From: Clostridia bacterium
Lineage (GTDB): Bacteria > Bacillota_A > Clostridia > Christensenellales > Aristaeellaceae
Assembly: GCA_017530275.1 (NCBI GenBank)
Contig: JAFXMP010000104.1
Location: forward strand, 1-13,280
Reading direction: 5' to 3'
DNA: 13,280 bases
Below, piece after piece: positions 1 through 8,466 of the stretch (the first letter of the stretch is position 1; each line of letters starts with the position of its first letter). Below the pieces are notes generated by a model. The model was not told where the DNA came from. It ran no database searches and was given only the letters and a program-made list of their open reading frames with translations. Made by a program: the position numbers and the translations under genes.

Positions 1-620
1 ACCCGGACAGCGACCCGGAAACGGTGATCCGGAAATGGGCACTCCTTACCTATGGCTTGCCCGAACCCCAAACAGCTTCCCTTGTTTCCATGCTGCTGCG
101 CAGCCGTTCCGTTTATGAAAAATACACGGCCAACCTGGGACTGTGCTGGATGATCACCCCCAACACCCACTATGGCCCCAATCCCTACGGCTACGAGTTC
201 CAGGCCTGGGGGACTTACAACCGGGCGGATCGAAACGCCGTAGGCATCGACCGAAGCGAAAACGGCACAGGGTATGTGACCCAGTATCCCCCGGACCTGC
301 AAGCTCTGTACGCTTCCCCCGCTGCCTGCCCGGATAACCTGCTGCTGTTTTTCCATCGCCTGCCCTACGATTTCCGCATGCGGGACGGCCGCGCCCTGAT
401 CCAGCGCCTGTACGACGATCATTTCGAGGGCTGTGAGCAAGTTCAGGCGATGGCGGAAGAATTAGCAAAGCTGGATCTTCCTGAGCCCGACAGGCAGGAA
501 TGCAGGGACCGCATGGAAGCCCAAACCCGCAACGCCCGGGAATGGCGGGACATTCTGAACACCTTCTTTCACCGCTTAAGCGGCGTACCCGACGCCCAGG
601 GAAGAAAGATTTACAAATGA
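1..620 (+). CDS. aguA: GH67 alpha-glucuronidase, C-terminal part (5' end outside window)
   Basis: The reading frame is open from the left edge (first full codon at position 3) to TGA at 618-620, giving about 205 residues. A GTG at 24 is internal, not a start. The segment around CWMITPNTHYGPNPYGYEF, followed by WGTYNRADRNAVGIDR, GTGYVTQY and CPDNLLLFFHRLPYDFRMR, is the C-terminal region I recognise from GH67 alpha-glucuronidases. These enzymes remove (4-O-methyl)glucuronic acid from the non-reducing end of xylo-oligosaccharides. Family members are about 680 residues, so roughly the first two thirds, including the catalytic carboxylates, lie outside the window. Characterised bacterial GH67 enzymes such as that of Geobacillus are intracellular and act on imported aldouronic acids; whether this one lacks a signal peptide cannot be seen. 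The next gene begins 39 bp downstream on the same strand with no hairpin between, so co-transcription is possible. The family call is firm; the gene symbol follows the usual naming. Confidence 0.93.
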   Translation, partial: PDSDPETVIRKWALLTYGLPEPQTASLVSMLLRSRSVYEKYTANLGLCWMITPNTHYGPNPYGYEFQAWGTYNRADRNAVGIDRSENGTGYVTQYPPDLQALYASPAACPDNLLLFFHRLPYDFRMRDGRALIQRLYDDHFEGCEQVQAMAEELAKLDLPEPDRQECRDRMEAQTRNAREWRDILNTFFHRLSGVPDAQGRKIYK

Positions 621-659
621 TTCCTATCCTTCTTTATTTTGTTCAAAGGGAGGCAGGCC

Positions 660-1784
660 ATGCTCACCACGCTCCAGCGCGCTTCCTTTCCCGATGGGCG
701 GCGCATCCTGATGATCAGCGATATCCATGGCCATGCCGATGGGCTGCGCGCCATTCTGGATCAGGCGGGTTTTTCAAGTGATGATATCCTGGTGATCATG
801 GGCGACCTGATCGAGAAAGGGCCTCAAAGTCTTAAAACCCTGCGGCTGGTGATGGACCTGTGCAGGGATCATACCGTGTATCCGGTCATGGGCAACGTGG
901 ACCTATGGCGGCTGGAATACTATGAAGCTGATGACCCGGAAAAATGGAAGGAATGGGTTCCTTCTTCCCTGAACTGCAAAAAATGGTGGGGCAGCAGCCT
1001 GCTGCATGAAATGTGTTCCGAATTTGGTGAGGAATTGACGCCGGAAACGGACATCATTCCCCTGATCCCCCGTATTCGGGCGCTGTTCGCTCCGGAGATG
1101 GATTTCATCGCCCGCATGCCCACCATCCTGGAAACCCAGCGGATGATTTTCGTTCACGGCGGCATTCCCCATGAGCGGCTGGATGAACTCAAGGGAACCG
1201 ATGCTTTTCCCATCCTGAAATTTGATCATTTCTATGATGCCGGGCTGCGCTTTCAGAAATACGTGGTAGCGGGCCACACCCCCGCCATGCTGTACAGCAA
1301 AACCTACCCGGATTACCGGCCTGTGATCGACCGGCAGCGGCGGATCATTTCTTTAGACGGGGGCTGCGGGGTGAAATACGAAGGCCAATTGAATCTATTG
1401 ACGATTCCCGACTGGCAAAGCGACGATTTTGCGCTGTATACCTGGGAACATTTGCCGGTGATCACCGCCATGGACGCGCAGGCACCTTCCGACCCTGAAA
1501 AAGCGCGTTTTATCCGCTGGAACGATCATGCCATCGAATTGCTGCGGAAAGGCGAAGAATTATCTCAGGTAATATATCACGGCCAGCTCATGGACGTGCC
1601 CACCCAGTTTATTTTCGATCACAACGGCGTATTGAGCTGCACCGACACCACCGATTACAGAATAGAAACTCAACCCGGCGACAAACTGTATTTGGCCCTT
1701 CGGCTCAGCGACCGTTGCTACGTCAAAAAGAACAGCGTTTCCGGCTGGTATTTCGGCCGGTATATAATGAATGAGGTGAATTGA
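660..1784 (+). CDS. PPP-like metallophosphoesterase with unassigned C-terminal extension
   Basis: This 374-residue protein is a calcineurin-like metallophosphoesterase. ATG 660 is chosen because AAAGGGAGG (645-653) lies 6 nt upstream; the frame also extends to a TTG at 639, which has no such site. Visible metal-site motifs are SDIHGH (D21, H23), MGDLIEKGP (D49), MGNVD (N79, D81), VHGGIPHE (H166) and VAGHTP (H206), with SLDGGCG at 231-238. Their order matches PPP/ApaH/PrpE-type phosphatases. The usual GNHE is GNVD here, closer to YfcE-type phosphodiesterases, so the catalytic His is replaced by Val. The catalytic core ends near residue 250; about 120 further residues (255-374) match no domain I can name. 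No signal peptide or membrane segment is seen, so the enzyme is probably cytoplasmic. The substrate is unknown: protein phosphatase, dinucleoside polyphosphatase and phosphodiesterase are all possible. The stop codon is 2 nt before argH, so the two genes are probably co-translated. Confidence 0.88.
   Translation: MLTTLQRASFPDGRRILMISDIHGHADGLRAILDQAGFSSDDILVIMGDLIEKGPQSLKTLRLVMDLCRDHTVYPVMGNVDLWRLEYYEADDPEKWKEWVPSSLNCKKWWGSSLLHEMCSEFGEELTPETDIIPLIPRIRALFAPEMDFIARMPTILETQRMIFVHGGIPHERLDELKGTDAFPILKFDHFYDAGLRFQKYVVAGHTPAMLYSKTYPDYRPVIDRQRRIISLDGGCGVKYEGQLNLLTIPDWQSDDFALYTWEHLPVITAMDAQAPSDPEKARFIRWNDHAIELLRKGEELSQVIYHGQLMDVPTQFIFDHNGVLSCTDTTDYRIETQPGDKLYLALRLSDRCYVKKNSVSGWYFGRYIMNEVN
1773..1779 (+). 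promoter_or_regulatory. argH ribosome binding site inside the upstream gene
   Basis: GAGGTGA sits 7 nt before the argH ATG at 1787 and overlaps the last codons of the phosphoesterase gene, whose TGA is at 1782-1784. It fixes the argH start at 1787 rather than the in-frame TTG at 1781, and it suggests translational coupling of the two genes. Confidence 0.75.
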
Positions 1785-1786
1785 TC

Positions 1787-3166
1787 ATGAAGCTTTGGGG
1801 CGGAAGGTTCCAGAAGGAAACCAACCATATGGTGGACGATTTTCATTCTTCCATTTCCTTTGATAAGCGGCTTTTTGCCCAGGACATCCAGGGCAGCATG
1901 GCCCACGCGAAAATGCTGTGCAAGCAAGGCATTATCAGCGCCGACGACGAAGCGGCCATTCAGGAGGGCTTAAAAGGCATTTTGGCCGACATGCAGGCGG
2001 GCAAGGTGGCTTTCCCGCCGGAAAGCGAAGATATTCACATGCTGGTGGAGCAGATTCTGACGGAGCGCATCGGCGAAGCAGGCAAGCGCTTGCATACGGG
2101 CCGCAGCCGCAACGATCAGGTAGCCACCGACATGCACCTGTACGCCAAGGACACCTGCGACGATACCTTGGGCATGCTTTCCGATCTGGAAGAAGTGCTG
2201 CTGGACCTTGCCGAGAAGCACGCGGGCGACGTGATGCCGGGCTACACCCATTTGCAGCGGGCCCAGCCCGTTACCCTGGGCCACCATCTGATGGCGTATT
2301 TTGAAATGTTCAAGCGGGATATGATCCGGGTGCAGAATGCCAAAGAAGCCGCAAATTGCTGCCCCTTGGGCTGCGGCGCGCTGGCGGGCACCACCTATCC
2401 CCTGGACCGTGAGTTTACAGCGGCAGAATTGGGCTTTGACCGGGTGTATCAGAATAGCCTGGATGGGGTCAGCGACCGGGATTTTCTGCTGGATTATCTG
2501 TCCGCCGCCTCCATCGGCATGATGCACCTTTCCCGGTTCTGCGAAGAATTAGTGCTGTGGAGCAGCCTGGAATTTGGCTTCCTGACCTTGGACGATGGCT
2601 TCGCCACCGGGTCCTCCATGATGCCGCAAAAAAAGAACCCCGACGTAGCGGAGCTGATCCGGGGCAAAACGGGCCGGGTCTACGGCGATTTGACCGCCCT
2701 GCTCACCGTGATGAAAGGCCTGCCCCTGGCCTACAACAAGGACATGCAGGAAGATAAAGAAAACTATTTCGACGCCCGGGACACCTGGCTCAAGTGCCTG
2801 CACGTGTTCACCGAAATGCTGCGCACCGCCTCCTTCCGCTTAAAGAACATGCACGACAGCGCCAGCGCGGGCTTCGCCAATGCCACCGACTGCGCCGATT
2901 ATCTGGTGAAGCGCGGCGTGCCCTTCCGGGACGCTCACGCCGTGGCTGGGCGTCTGGTGGCTCACTGTTTGGAGAAGGGCTGTGCCCTGGACGACCTGCC
3001 CCTGGACGAGCTTCGCGCCTTCTCCCCCGCTTTTGATCCGGACGTTTATGAAGCCATTTCCTTAAAATCCTGCGTCGCCGCCCGGAACCTCACCGGCGGC
3101 CCCGCCCCGGAACGGGTGCTGGCCGCCGTAAAGGTGGGCCGGGAATGGCTGAAAGCACAAGAATAA
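1787..3166 (+). CDS. argH: Argininosuccinate lyase
   Basis: The 459-residue product has the usual length for ArgH, which cleaves argininosuccinate to arginine and fumarate in the last step of arginine biosynthesis, as a cytoplasmic homotetramer. The N-terminus MKLWGGRF is typical. Other landmarks are LHTGRSRNDQVATD in the substrate-binding region, PGYTHLQRAQPVTLGHH with the catalytic-region His, and the superfamily signature GSSMMPQKKNPD at residues 275-286, the mobile loop that carries the catalytic serine. The signature also occurs in fumarase, aspartase and adenylosuccinate lyase, but the N-terminus and length fit ArgH. The usual partner argG is not in the window. Here argH follows a metallophosphoesterase gene by 2 bp, an arrangement I do not know from model Firmicutes. 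It ends at a strong bidirectional terminator. No frameshift or missing key residue was seen. Confidence 0.97.
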   Translation: MKLWGGRFQKETNHMVDDFHSSISFDKRLFAQDIQGSMAHAKMLCKQGIISADDEAAIQEGLKGILADMQAGKVAFPPESEDIHMLVEQILTERIGEAGKRLHTGRSRNDQVATDMHLYAKDTCDDTLGMLSDLEEVLLDLAEKHAGDVMPGYTHLQRAQPVTLGHHLMAYFEMFKRDMIRVQNAKEAANCCPLGCGALAGTTYPLDREFTAAELGFDRVYQNSLDGVSDRDFLLDYLSAASIGMMHLSRFCEELVLWSSLEFGFLTLDDGFATGSSMMPQKKNPDVAELIRGKTGRVYGDLTALLTVMKGLPLAYNKDMQEDKENYFDARDTWLKCLHVFTEMLRTASFRLKNMHDSASAGFANATDCADYLVKRGVPFRDAHAVAGRLVAHCLEKGCALDDLPLDELRAFSPAFDPDVYEAISLKSCVAARNLTGGPAPERVLAAVKVGREWLKAQE

Positions 3167-3214
3167 TTTTCCCCAGTCCCCCTTCCGAGAAAGCGACTAT
3201 TGATCCATAAAAAT

Positions 3215-3235
3215 CCCCCGGCGTCTTGCCGGGGG
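3215..3235. terminator. Bidirectional intrinsic terminator between convergent genes
   Basis: A perfect 8-bp stem, CCCCCGGC (3215-3222) and GCCGGGGG (3228-3235), encloses loop GTCTT. It is followed on the plus strand by CATTTTGC, and on the minus strand by ATTTTTAT (complement of 3207-3214). It lies 48 bp after the argH stop and 8 bp beyond the stop of the convergent isomerase gene, so it can serve both transcripts. The U-tract is better for the minus-strand transcript. Confidence 0.88.
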
Positions 3236-3243
3236 CATTTTGC

Positions 3244-4068
3244 TTAGCGCTGCTTGACGCCCAAATCGTACAGGGTATCGATGCTTTCCTTTGCCTGCTC
3301 CATGGGAGAACGGTTATACCAATCGTCCTGCTCCACGATCAGCCATTCCGCGCCCGCGTCAATGGCCGCTTCGGTCACGGCCTTCATGTCCTGGCAGCCG
3401 TGGCCCAGGGGGCGGTATTCAAAGGGCACGCCCGCGTCCGCTTGTGCAGTTTGACCGATGAGGGCATAGGGGGTGCCGCCGCCCTTTACACCCACGTAAT
3501 CCTTCATATGCACCAGAGGCGCGCGGCCCGCGTATTTGCGCAGGTATTCCGCCGGGTCCACCCCGGCGTATTTCACCCAGCACACGTCGATTTCCGTTTT
3601 CAGCAGATCCGGGTCCACCGCGTCAAACATGAAATCCAGCCCGTACATGCCGGACACGTCCACAAACTCGAAATCGTGGTTGTGGTACAGCAGCTGAATG
3701 CCCGCTTCCTTGCAAAGGCGGCCCCAGCGGTTCATTTTCCGCAGGGTTTCAGCAAAGCGCGGCCCGCCGGGGCGCTGCTCCCGGTCCAGGGACGGAATGG
3801 CGATGTATTTGCACCCGATGGCCTGATGGAAGGCCAGCAGGCCGAAAACATCCCGTTCAAATTCGCTGGCGGGCACGTGGTTGGATACGGCTTTCAAGCC
3901 TGTTTCAGCCAAAATAGCCTTGATTTCCTCCGCGCTGTGGCCGTAGAAGCCCGCAAATTCCACACCGTCATAGCCCACGGCTTTCAGAGCATGGCATACC
4001 GCTTTCAGATCCTTCTGCGCTTCCTCCCGGGCCGAGTACATTTGATAACCTACCGGTAACTGCTTCAT
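3244..4068 (-). CDS. Sugar phosphate isomerase/epimerase-like TIM-barrel protein
   Basis: The 274-residue product belongs to the xylose-isomerase-like TIM-barrel (AP endonuclease 2) superfamily, which includes IolE, IolI and ketose 3-epimerases. ATG 4068 is preceded by GGAGG (4077-4081) with 8-nt spacing; the frame stays open upstream to 4224, but that part is non-coding leader and promoter. Landmarks are YDGVEFAG (E38), LLYHNHDFEF (H129, H131), KTEIDVCWV (E159, D161), APLVHMKD (H187) and WLIVEQDDW (E246). Glu, Asp, His and Glu residues at such strand ends form the divalent-metal site in the family. No signal peptide is seen, so it is probably cytoplasmic. The substrate cannot be read from sequence: sugar, sugar phosphate and inositol derivatives are all possible. 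It is transcribed divergently from two esterase genes through a shared 154-bp region and lies about 2.6 kb from the alpha-glucuronidase gene, which suggests but does not prove carbohydrate catabolism. Confidence 0.85.
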   Translation of the reverse strand: MKQLPVGYQMYSAREEAQKDLKAVCHALKAVGYDGVEFAGFYGHSAEEIKAILAETGLKAVSNHVPASEFERDVFGLLAFHQAIGCKYIAIPSLDREQRPGGPRFAETLRKMNRWGRLCKEAGIQLLYHNHDFEFVDVSGMYGLDFMFDAVDPDLLKTEIDVCWVKYAGVDPAEYLRKYAGRAPLVHMKDYVGVKGGGTPYALIGQTAQADAGVPFEYRPLGHGCQDMKAVTEAAIDAGAEWLIVEQDDWYNRSPMEQAKESIDTLYDLGVKQR

Positions 4069-4119
4069 GCGGTGATCCTCCGTTTTTTCCGCGGCCTGAG
4101 CCGCTTTGTCTTTACCAGG

Positions 4120-4148
4120 ATTATACACCCTTTGTTTCGTTTTGTCAT
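4120..4148 (-). promoter_or_regulatory. SigA-type promoter for the isomerase/epimerase gene
   Basis: Read on the minus strand, the -35 box is ATGACA (4148-4143; 5 of 6 matches) and the -10 box is TATAAT (4125-4120; perfect), with a 17-bp spacer. Transcription would start near 4113, leaving a leader of about 45 nt that contains a short GCGGC/GCCGC hairpin (4091-4104) just upstream of the GGAGG site. That hairpin could be an operator or a leader structure; its role is unknown. Confidence 0.8.
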
Positions 4149-4162
4149 GCAAAATTTCCTTG

Positions 4163-4191
4163 TTGCGGCGACGAAAACGCGGTGATATAAT
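4163..4191 (+). promoter_or_regulatory. Extended -10 promoter for the tandem esterase operon
   Basis: TGATATAAT (4183-4191) is an extended -10 element with a perfect TATAAT hexamer. A weak -35, TTGCGG (4163-4168), lies 17 bp upstream. The start site would fall near 4198, about 25 nt before the first esterase ATG. The two divergent -35 boxes are only 14 bp apart, so one regulator bound between them could control both directions. Confidence 0.75.
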
Positions 4192-4222
4192 GGAAAACAT
4201 AAAACAAAGGAGGCGATGGCTC

Positions 4223-5014
4223 ATGGCATTATTAGAGCTGACGGCTCATTCCCAAACGCTGGAAAGGGAAGTGGATTTCCTGGTGATCCTTCCGGAAAGC
4301 GCAAGCGGGCTGATCGGCATGGAAACCAAGGAGAGCGCTTGCTGCAAAACCCTCTATCTGCTCCACGGCATGAGCGACGATCACACCATATGGCTCAGGC
4401 GAACCAGCATCGAGCGCTATGCCAGCGAAAAGGGCCTGGCGGTAGTGATGCCCGCCGCCGATTTGAGCTTCTATTCCAACATGGTAAAGGGTGAACGGTA
4501 CTGGGATTTCATTTCCTCTGAGCTGCCCACACTGTGCAGGTCCCTGTTTCCCCAAATGAGCCCCCGGCGGGAAGACACCTTCGTGGCCGGGCTGTCCATG
4601 GGCGGCTACGGGGCGCTGAAATGCGGCCTGCGGGCGGCGGACACCTTTTCCTATGCGGCGGGGCTTTCCTCCTGCGCGGATATCGTGGCCCTGGCCCGAA
4701 GCGGCGGGCTGGCCGCCAAGGAATTCTGGCGGGATATTTACGGCGACTTAAGAAAGCTTCCCGGTTCATTCGACGATCTTTTCGCCGCCGCTAAAGATTT
4801 AGCCAAAGCGGGCAAGCCAAAAGTGCGGTTTTATATGTGGTGCGGCACGGAAGACGGCCTGTATGCCGATAACGTGAAGCTTCGGGATCACATGCTGGCC
4901 CTGGGGCTGGATCTTACCTATGAAGAATCCGCCGGGACCCACGCCTGGAAATACTGGGATGAAAAAATACAGACCGTGCTTTCCTGGCTGCCCCTGGGAA
5001 AGGAGGAAAAGTAA
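4223..5014 (+). CDS. EstA-type serine esterase (first of a tandem pair)
   Basis: This 263-residue alpha/beta-hydrolase belongs to the esterase D/putative esterase family (PF00756), resembling lactic-acid-bacterial tributyrin esterase EstA and S-formylglutathione hydrolases. ATG 4223 lies 9 nt after AAGGAGG (4207-4213); the ATG at 4216 is only 2 nt from that site and in another frame. Landmarks are LYLLHGMSDDHTIWLRR (oxyanion-hole region), the nucleophile elbow GLSMGG (S125), GTEDGLYADN (D211 the likely acid) and AGTHAWKYW (H240). No signal peptide is present, so it should act in the cytoplasm on short acyl esters. The natural substrate is unknown. Acetyl or feruloyl groups on imported xylo-oligosaccharides are an attractive guess because a GH67 gene is nearby; formaldehyde detoxification is another possibility. 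The gene has its own promoter, is followed 1 nt later by a paralogue, and is divergent from a sugar isomerase gene. Confidence 0.9.
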   Translation: MALLELTAHSQTLEREVDFLVILPESASGLIGMETKESACCKTLYLLHGMSDDHTIWLRRTSIERYASEKGLAVVMPAADLSFYSNMVKGERYWDFISSELPTLCRSLFPQMSPRREDTFVAGLSMGGYGALKCGLRAADTFSYAAGLSSCADIVALARSGGLAAKEFWRDIYGDLRKLPGSFDDLFAAAKDLAKAGKPKVRFYMWCGTEDGLYADNVKLRDHMLALGLDLTYEESAGTHAWKYWDEKIQTVLSWLPLGKEEK

Positions 5015-5015
5015 T

Positions 5016-5792
5016 ATGTCCGCCTTAACGAAAATGCGCCTGTTTTCCCCCGCCCTGGGCATGTGCGTCACCCTGGACATCGTTCTGCCCGTTCGCAAGG
5101 ATCATGCGCCGGGGCATAAGCTGCCCGTGCTGTGGCTGCTCCACGGGGCAACCGGCTGCCATTCAGACTGGCTGCGCCTCACCTCCGTGGTCCGCTACGC
5201 TTCGCCCTATGGTTTGGCTCTGGTCATGCCCTCCGCCCACAATTCCGGTTATACCGACATGGCCCACGGCCAGAAATTCTATACGTACATCAGTAAAGAA
5301 TTACCTGAAACCCTGCCCAAAATGCTGAACTTGTCCACTCGCCGGGAGGATAATTTTATCGCCGGGCTGTCCATGGGAGGCGCGGGCAGCATGATGATCG
5401 GCCTGAGCAATCCAGAGTGTTATTCCGCCATCGGGTGCATCAGCGCTGGGGCAATCAACGAGGAGGGCAGTTTGCACAACGGTCCCCGTCACGCTCTTAC
5501 CTTTGGCGAAGGACCGATCAAGGGCACCTACAAAGACCCGCTGGGCTGCGCACAGCGCATCATAGACAAGGGCCTGCCCTGCCCCCGCGTCTATCACGCC
5601 TGCGGGGACGCGGATTTCCTGCTGCCCAGCGCACACAAGACAAGGGACTTTTTCCAGTCCCTGCCGGGCAATCCCTTCGATTATACCTATCACGAAGACC
5701 CCGGGGCCCATTCCTGGGAATTCTGGGACAACCATATCCGGGAATTTATCGAATACCTTGGCTTGCCAAAGCATGAAGGCATATATATTTGA
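5016..5792 (+). CDS. EstA-type serine esterase (second of a tandem pair)
   Basis: The 258-residue product is a paralogue of the preceding esterase. The shared spine is LLHG, WLR, RYAS, LVMP, ISKELP, RRED, AGLSMGG and a C-terminal HSWEFW. The serine elbow is GLSMGG (S119), the likely acid is in CGDADF (D200, or D198), and the His is H232 in PGAHSWEFW. The ATG at 5016 lies 9 nt after AGGAGG (5001-5006), which overlaps the end of the first esterase gene; the genes are 1 nt apart and surely co-transcribed. No signal peptide is seen. The two proteins differ most after the oxyanion region (LLHGATGCHSDWLR here) and between the serine and the acid residue, so their substrate ranges probably differ. 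The gene ends 27 bp before a long inverted repeat that separates it from a convergent hydrolase gene. Function is assigned only to family level. Confidence 0.9.
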   Translation: MSALTKMRLFSPALGMCVTLDIVLPVRKDHAPGHKLPVLWLLHGATGCHSDWLRLTSVVRYASPYGLALVMPSAHNSGYTDMAHGQKFYTYISKELPETLPKMLNLSTRREDNFIAGLSMGGAGSMMIGLSNPECYSAIGCISAGAINEEGSLHNGPRHALTFGEGPIKGTYKDPLGCAQRIIDKGLPCPRVYHACGDADFLLPSAHKTRDFFQSLPGNPFDYTYHEDPGAHSWEFWDNHIREFIEYLGLPKHEGIYI

Positions 5793-5819
5793 TCCCGGTA
5801 TCTGTTTGGCTGAAAGAGG

Positions 5820-5912
5820 AAAGTAAAAAGTGGAAAGTGAAGATTTGAGATGGGGGCACCTGCCTGCAGTTGGTGCGAACGCTTCCTCATTTCACTTTCC
5901 ACTTTTTACTTT
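5820..5912. repeat. Long perfect inverted repeat, MITE-like intergenic element
   Basis: Arms 5820-5841 and 5891-5912 are exact reverse complements over 22 bp. They are built from purine-rich AAAGT/GGAAAGTGAA units and enclose a 49-nt loop that holds a smaller GCACC/GGTGC hairpin (5856-5860 with 5872-5876). The arms are A/G-only or C/T-only apart from scattered T/A, quite unlike the surrounding GC-rich coding DNA. The element fills most of the 154-bp gap between two convergent genes and has no coding capacity. It could act as a terminator for either gene, since T-rich DNA (5911-5918) follows on the plus strand. It resembles the AAAGTGGAAAGTG-type palindromic units that recur between genes in some Clostridia, but copy number cannot be judged from one window. 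Confidence 0.85.
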
Positions 5913-5946
5913 TGTTTTATCGTCTATTAATGATCTGACGCTTCTG

Positions 5947-6846
5947 TTACGCTCCCAAATGGCTTTTCAAAAACTGCCCGATCTGCTGGTTGGCCGCCTT
6001 GCTTTCCTCAAAGCCGAAAGCCTGGAACACATGGCACATCCCCTCCCAGCGCACCAGCTGGGCTTCCACCCCATCGCGGAGCAGGGCACGATCCAGCATT
6101 TCAGAATCACTGAGCAAGATTTCCCGGGTACCGCAATGGATCAGCGTCGGCGGAAAACCGTCAAAGCGGGCGTAAACAGGGGATATATCCGCGTCCTTCA
6201 GCCTGTCCGGGCTGCCCGCGAAAACGACGGCGTCTTTCATGAGTTCTTCTTTGTCCAGCGTGGCGTCCACATCGGAAAGTGTTTCATAGCTTTCCCCCAT
6301 TTGCGCCAAATCCACCCAGGGGGACAGCAGCGCGATGGCGCCGGGCAGTTCCTCCCCCGCGTCCCGCAGATGAAGCGCCAGGGCCAGCGCCAGATTGCCG
6401 CCTGCGCTTTCCCCCACAAACGCGATCTTACGGGGCGTAAAGCCTTCGCTTAGCAGATACCGGTACGCTTTGAGGGCGTCCTCCAATTGGGCGGGATACG
6501 GGTTTTGGGGAGCCAGCCGGTAGGAAAAGGTCAGCGCCCGCACGCCTGCCGCCGCGCAAATGGGCGAAATCAGTCTGCGGCACTGCAAAAGGCCGCCGGA
6601 CACGTAGGCTCCTCCGTGCATATGCAGGATCGCCGCGTCCGGGATGTCCATTTTATCCGGCGTCACCATCACGGCCGGCATGTTTAAGCCGTCCACAGCC
6701 GCGCCTGTTGTGCCGCGGATATGCAGTTTGGCGACCGCCCCGGTGGGCGCGTCCACCTTCATGAGCCAGCCGTTGCCGATACCGCTGGCCATTTTTTTGT
6801 GTGCTCGAAGCAAATCCAGCGTATCCTGGCTGCGTCTACTGGGCAT
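5947..6846 (-). CDS. HSL-family alpha/beta-hydrolase (esterase/lipase)
   Basis: The 299-residue product is a hormone-sensitive-lipase-type hydrolase (alpha/beta-hydrolase fold 3, PF07859). Family landmarks are MHGGAYVSGG with the oxyanion HGG at 77-79, VGESAGGN with nucleophile S147, ILLSDSEML with acid D247, and GMCHVF with H272; the triad is therefore complete. ATG 6846 is chosen because GGAGG (6855-6859) lies 8 nt upstream; the in-frame ATG at 6867 has no ribosome binding site. There is no signal peptide, so it is probably cytoplasmic, acting on short-chain carboxylic esters; the natural substrate is unknown. It is unrelated in detail to the two EstA-type esterases next door. The guaB terminator ends only 28 bp before the start codon, leaving no obvious separate promoter, so expression may depend on readthrough from guaB. 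Confidence 0.9.
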   Translation of the reverse strand: MPSRRSQDTLDLLRAHKKMASGIGNGWLMKVDAPTGAVAKLHIRGTTGAAVDGLNMPAVMVTPDKMDIPDAAILHMHGGAYVSGGLLQCRRLISPICAAAGVRALTFSYRLAPQNPYPAQLEDALKAYRYLLSEGFTPRKIAFVGESAGGNLALALALHLRDAGEELPGAIALLSPWVDLAQMGESYETLSDVDATLDKEELMKDAVVFAGSPDRLKDADISPVYARFDGFPPTLIHCGTREILLSDSEMLDRALLRDGVEAQLVRWEGMCHVFQAFGFEESKAANQQIGQFLKSHLGA

Positions 6847-6874
6847 TCTTTTATCCTCCAGCGTCATGAGAAAA

Positions 6875-6897
6875 GCGGCGGAAGCAGGCTCCGCCGC
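6875..6897 (-). terminator. Intrinsic terminator of guaB
   Basis: Stem arms GCGGCGGA (6875-6882) and TCCGCCGC (6890-6897) pair perfectly around a 7-nt loop. On the minus strand the stem is preceded by TTTTT (6902-6898) and followed by TTTTCTC (6874-6868). It lies 19 bp after the guaB stop and 28 bp before the start codon of the hydrolase gene. The U-tract of four is short, so some readthrough is plausible. Confidence 0.8.
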
Positions 6898-6916
6898 AAA
6901 AACTGCCTTTGATAAA

Positions 6917-8404
<1,488 letters not shown>

Positions 8405-8410
8405 TTATCA

Positions 8411-8440
8411 ATTATACCGTACATTCATTCGTCTTGTCAA
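8411..8440 (-). promoter_or_regulatory. Near-consensus SigA promoter of guaB
   Basis: On the minus strand the -35 box TTGACA (8440-8435) and the -10 box TATAAT (8416-8411) are both perfect, separated by 18 bp. Transcription would start near 8404, giving a leader of only about 27 nt. That leader is too short for a purine riboswitch, so control, if any, is at initiation. Confidence 0.88.
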
Positions 8441-8466
8441 TCGATGATTCGGCAATTTTCCCACAT

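Noticed and set aside
1763..1768. TATAAT hexamer just before argH
   Set aside because: It encodes the C-terminus of the phosphoesterase, has no -35 partner, and would start transcription inside the argH ribosome binding site.
3226..4059. Plus-strand open frame of 277 codons opposite the isomerase gene
   Set aside because: It spans the terminator and is a mirror of a gene with metal-site motifs, strong ribosome binding site and promoter on the minus strand.
4216..4494. Alternative ATG at 4216 opening another frame at the esterase start
   Set aside because: It is 2 nt from the ribosome binding site and its frame lacks esterase motifs; ATG 4223 has correct spacing and the family sequence.
5690..6453. 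Two opposite open frames that both begin with MESE inside the inverted repeat
   Set aside because: The identical starts arise from the palindrome itself; each frame then runs antisense through a real hydrolase or esterase gene.
6847..6867. Longer start for the HSL hydrolase at ATG 6867
   Set aside because: No ribosome binding site precedes it, whereas GGAGG lies 8 nt before the ATG at 6846.
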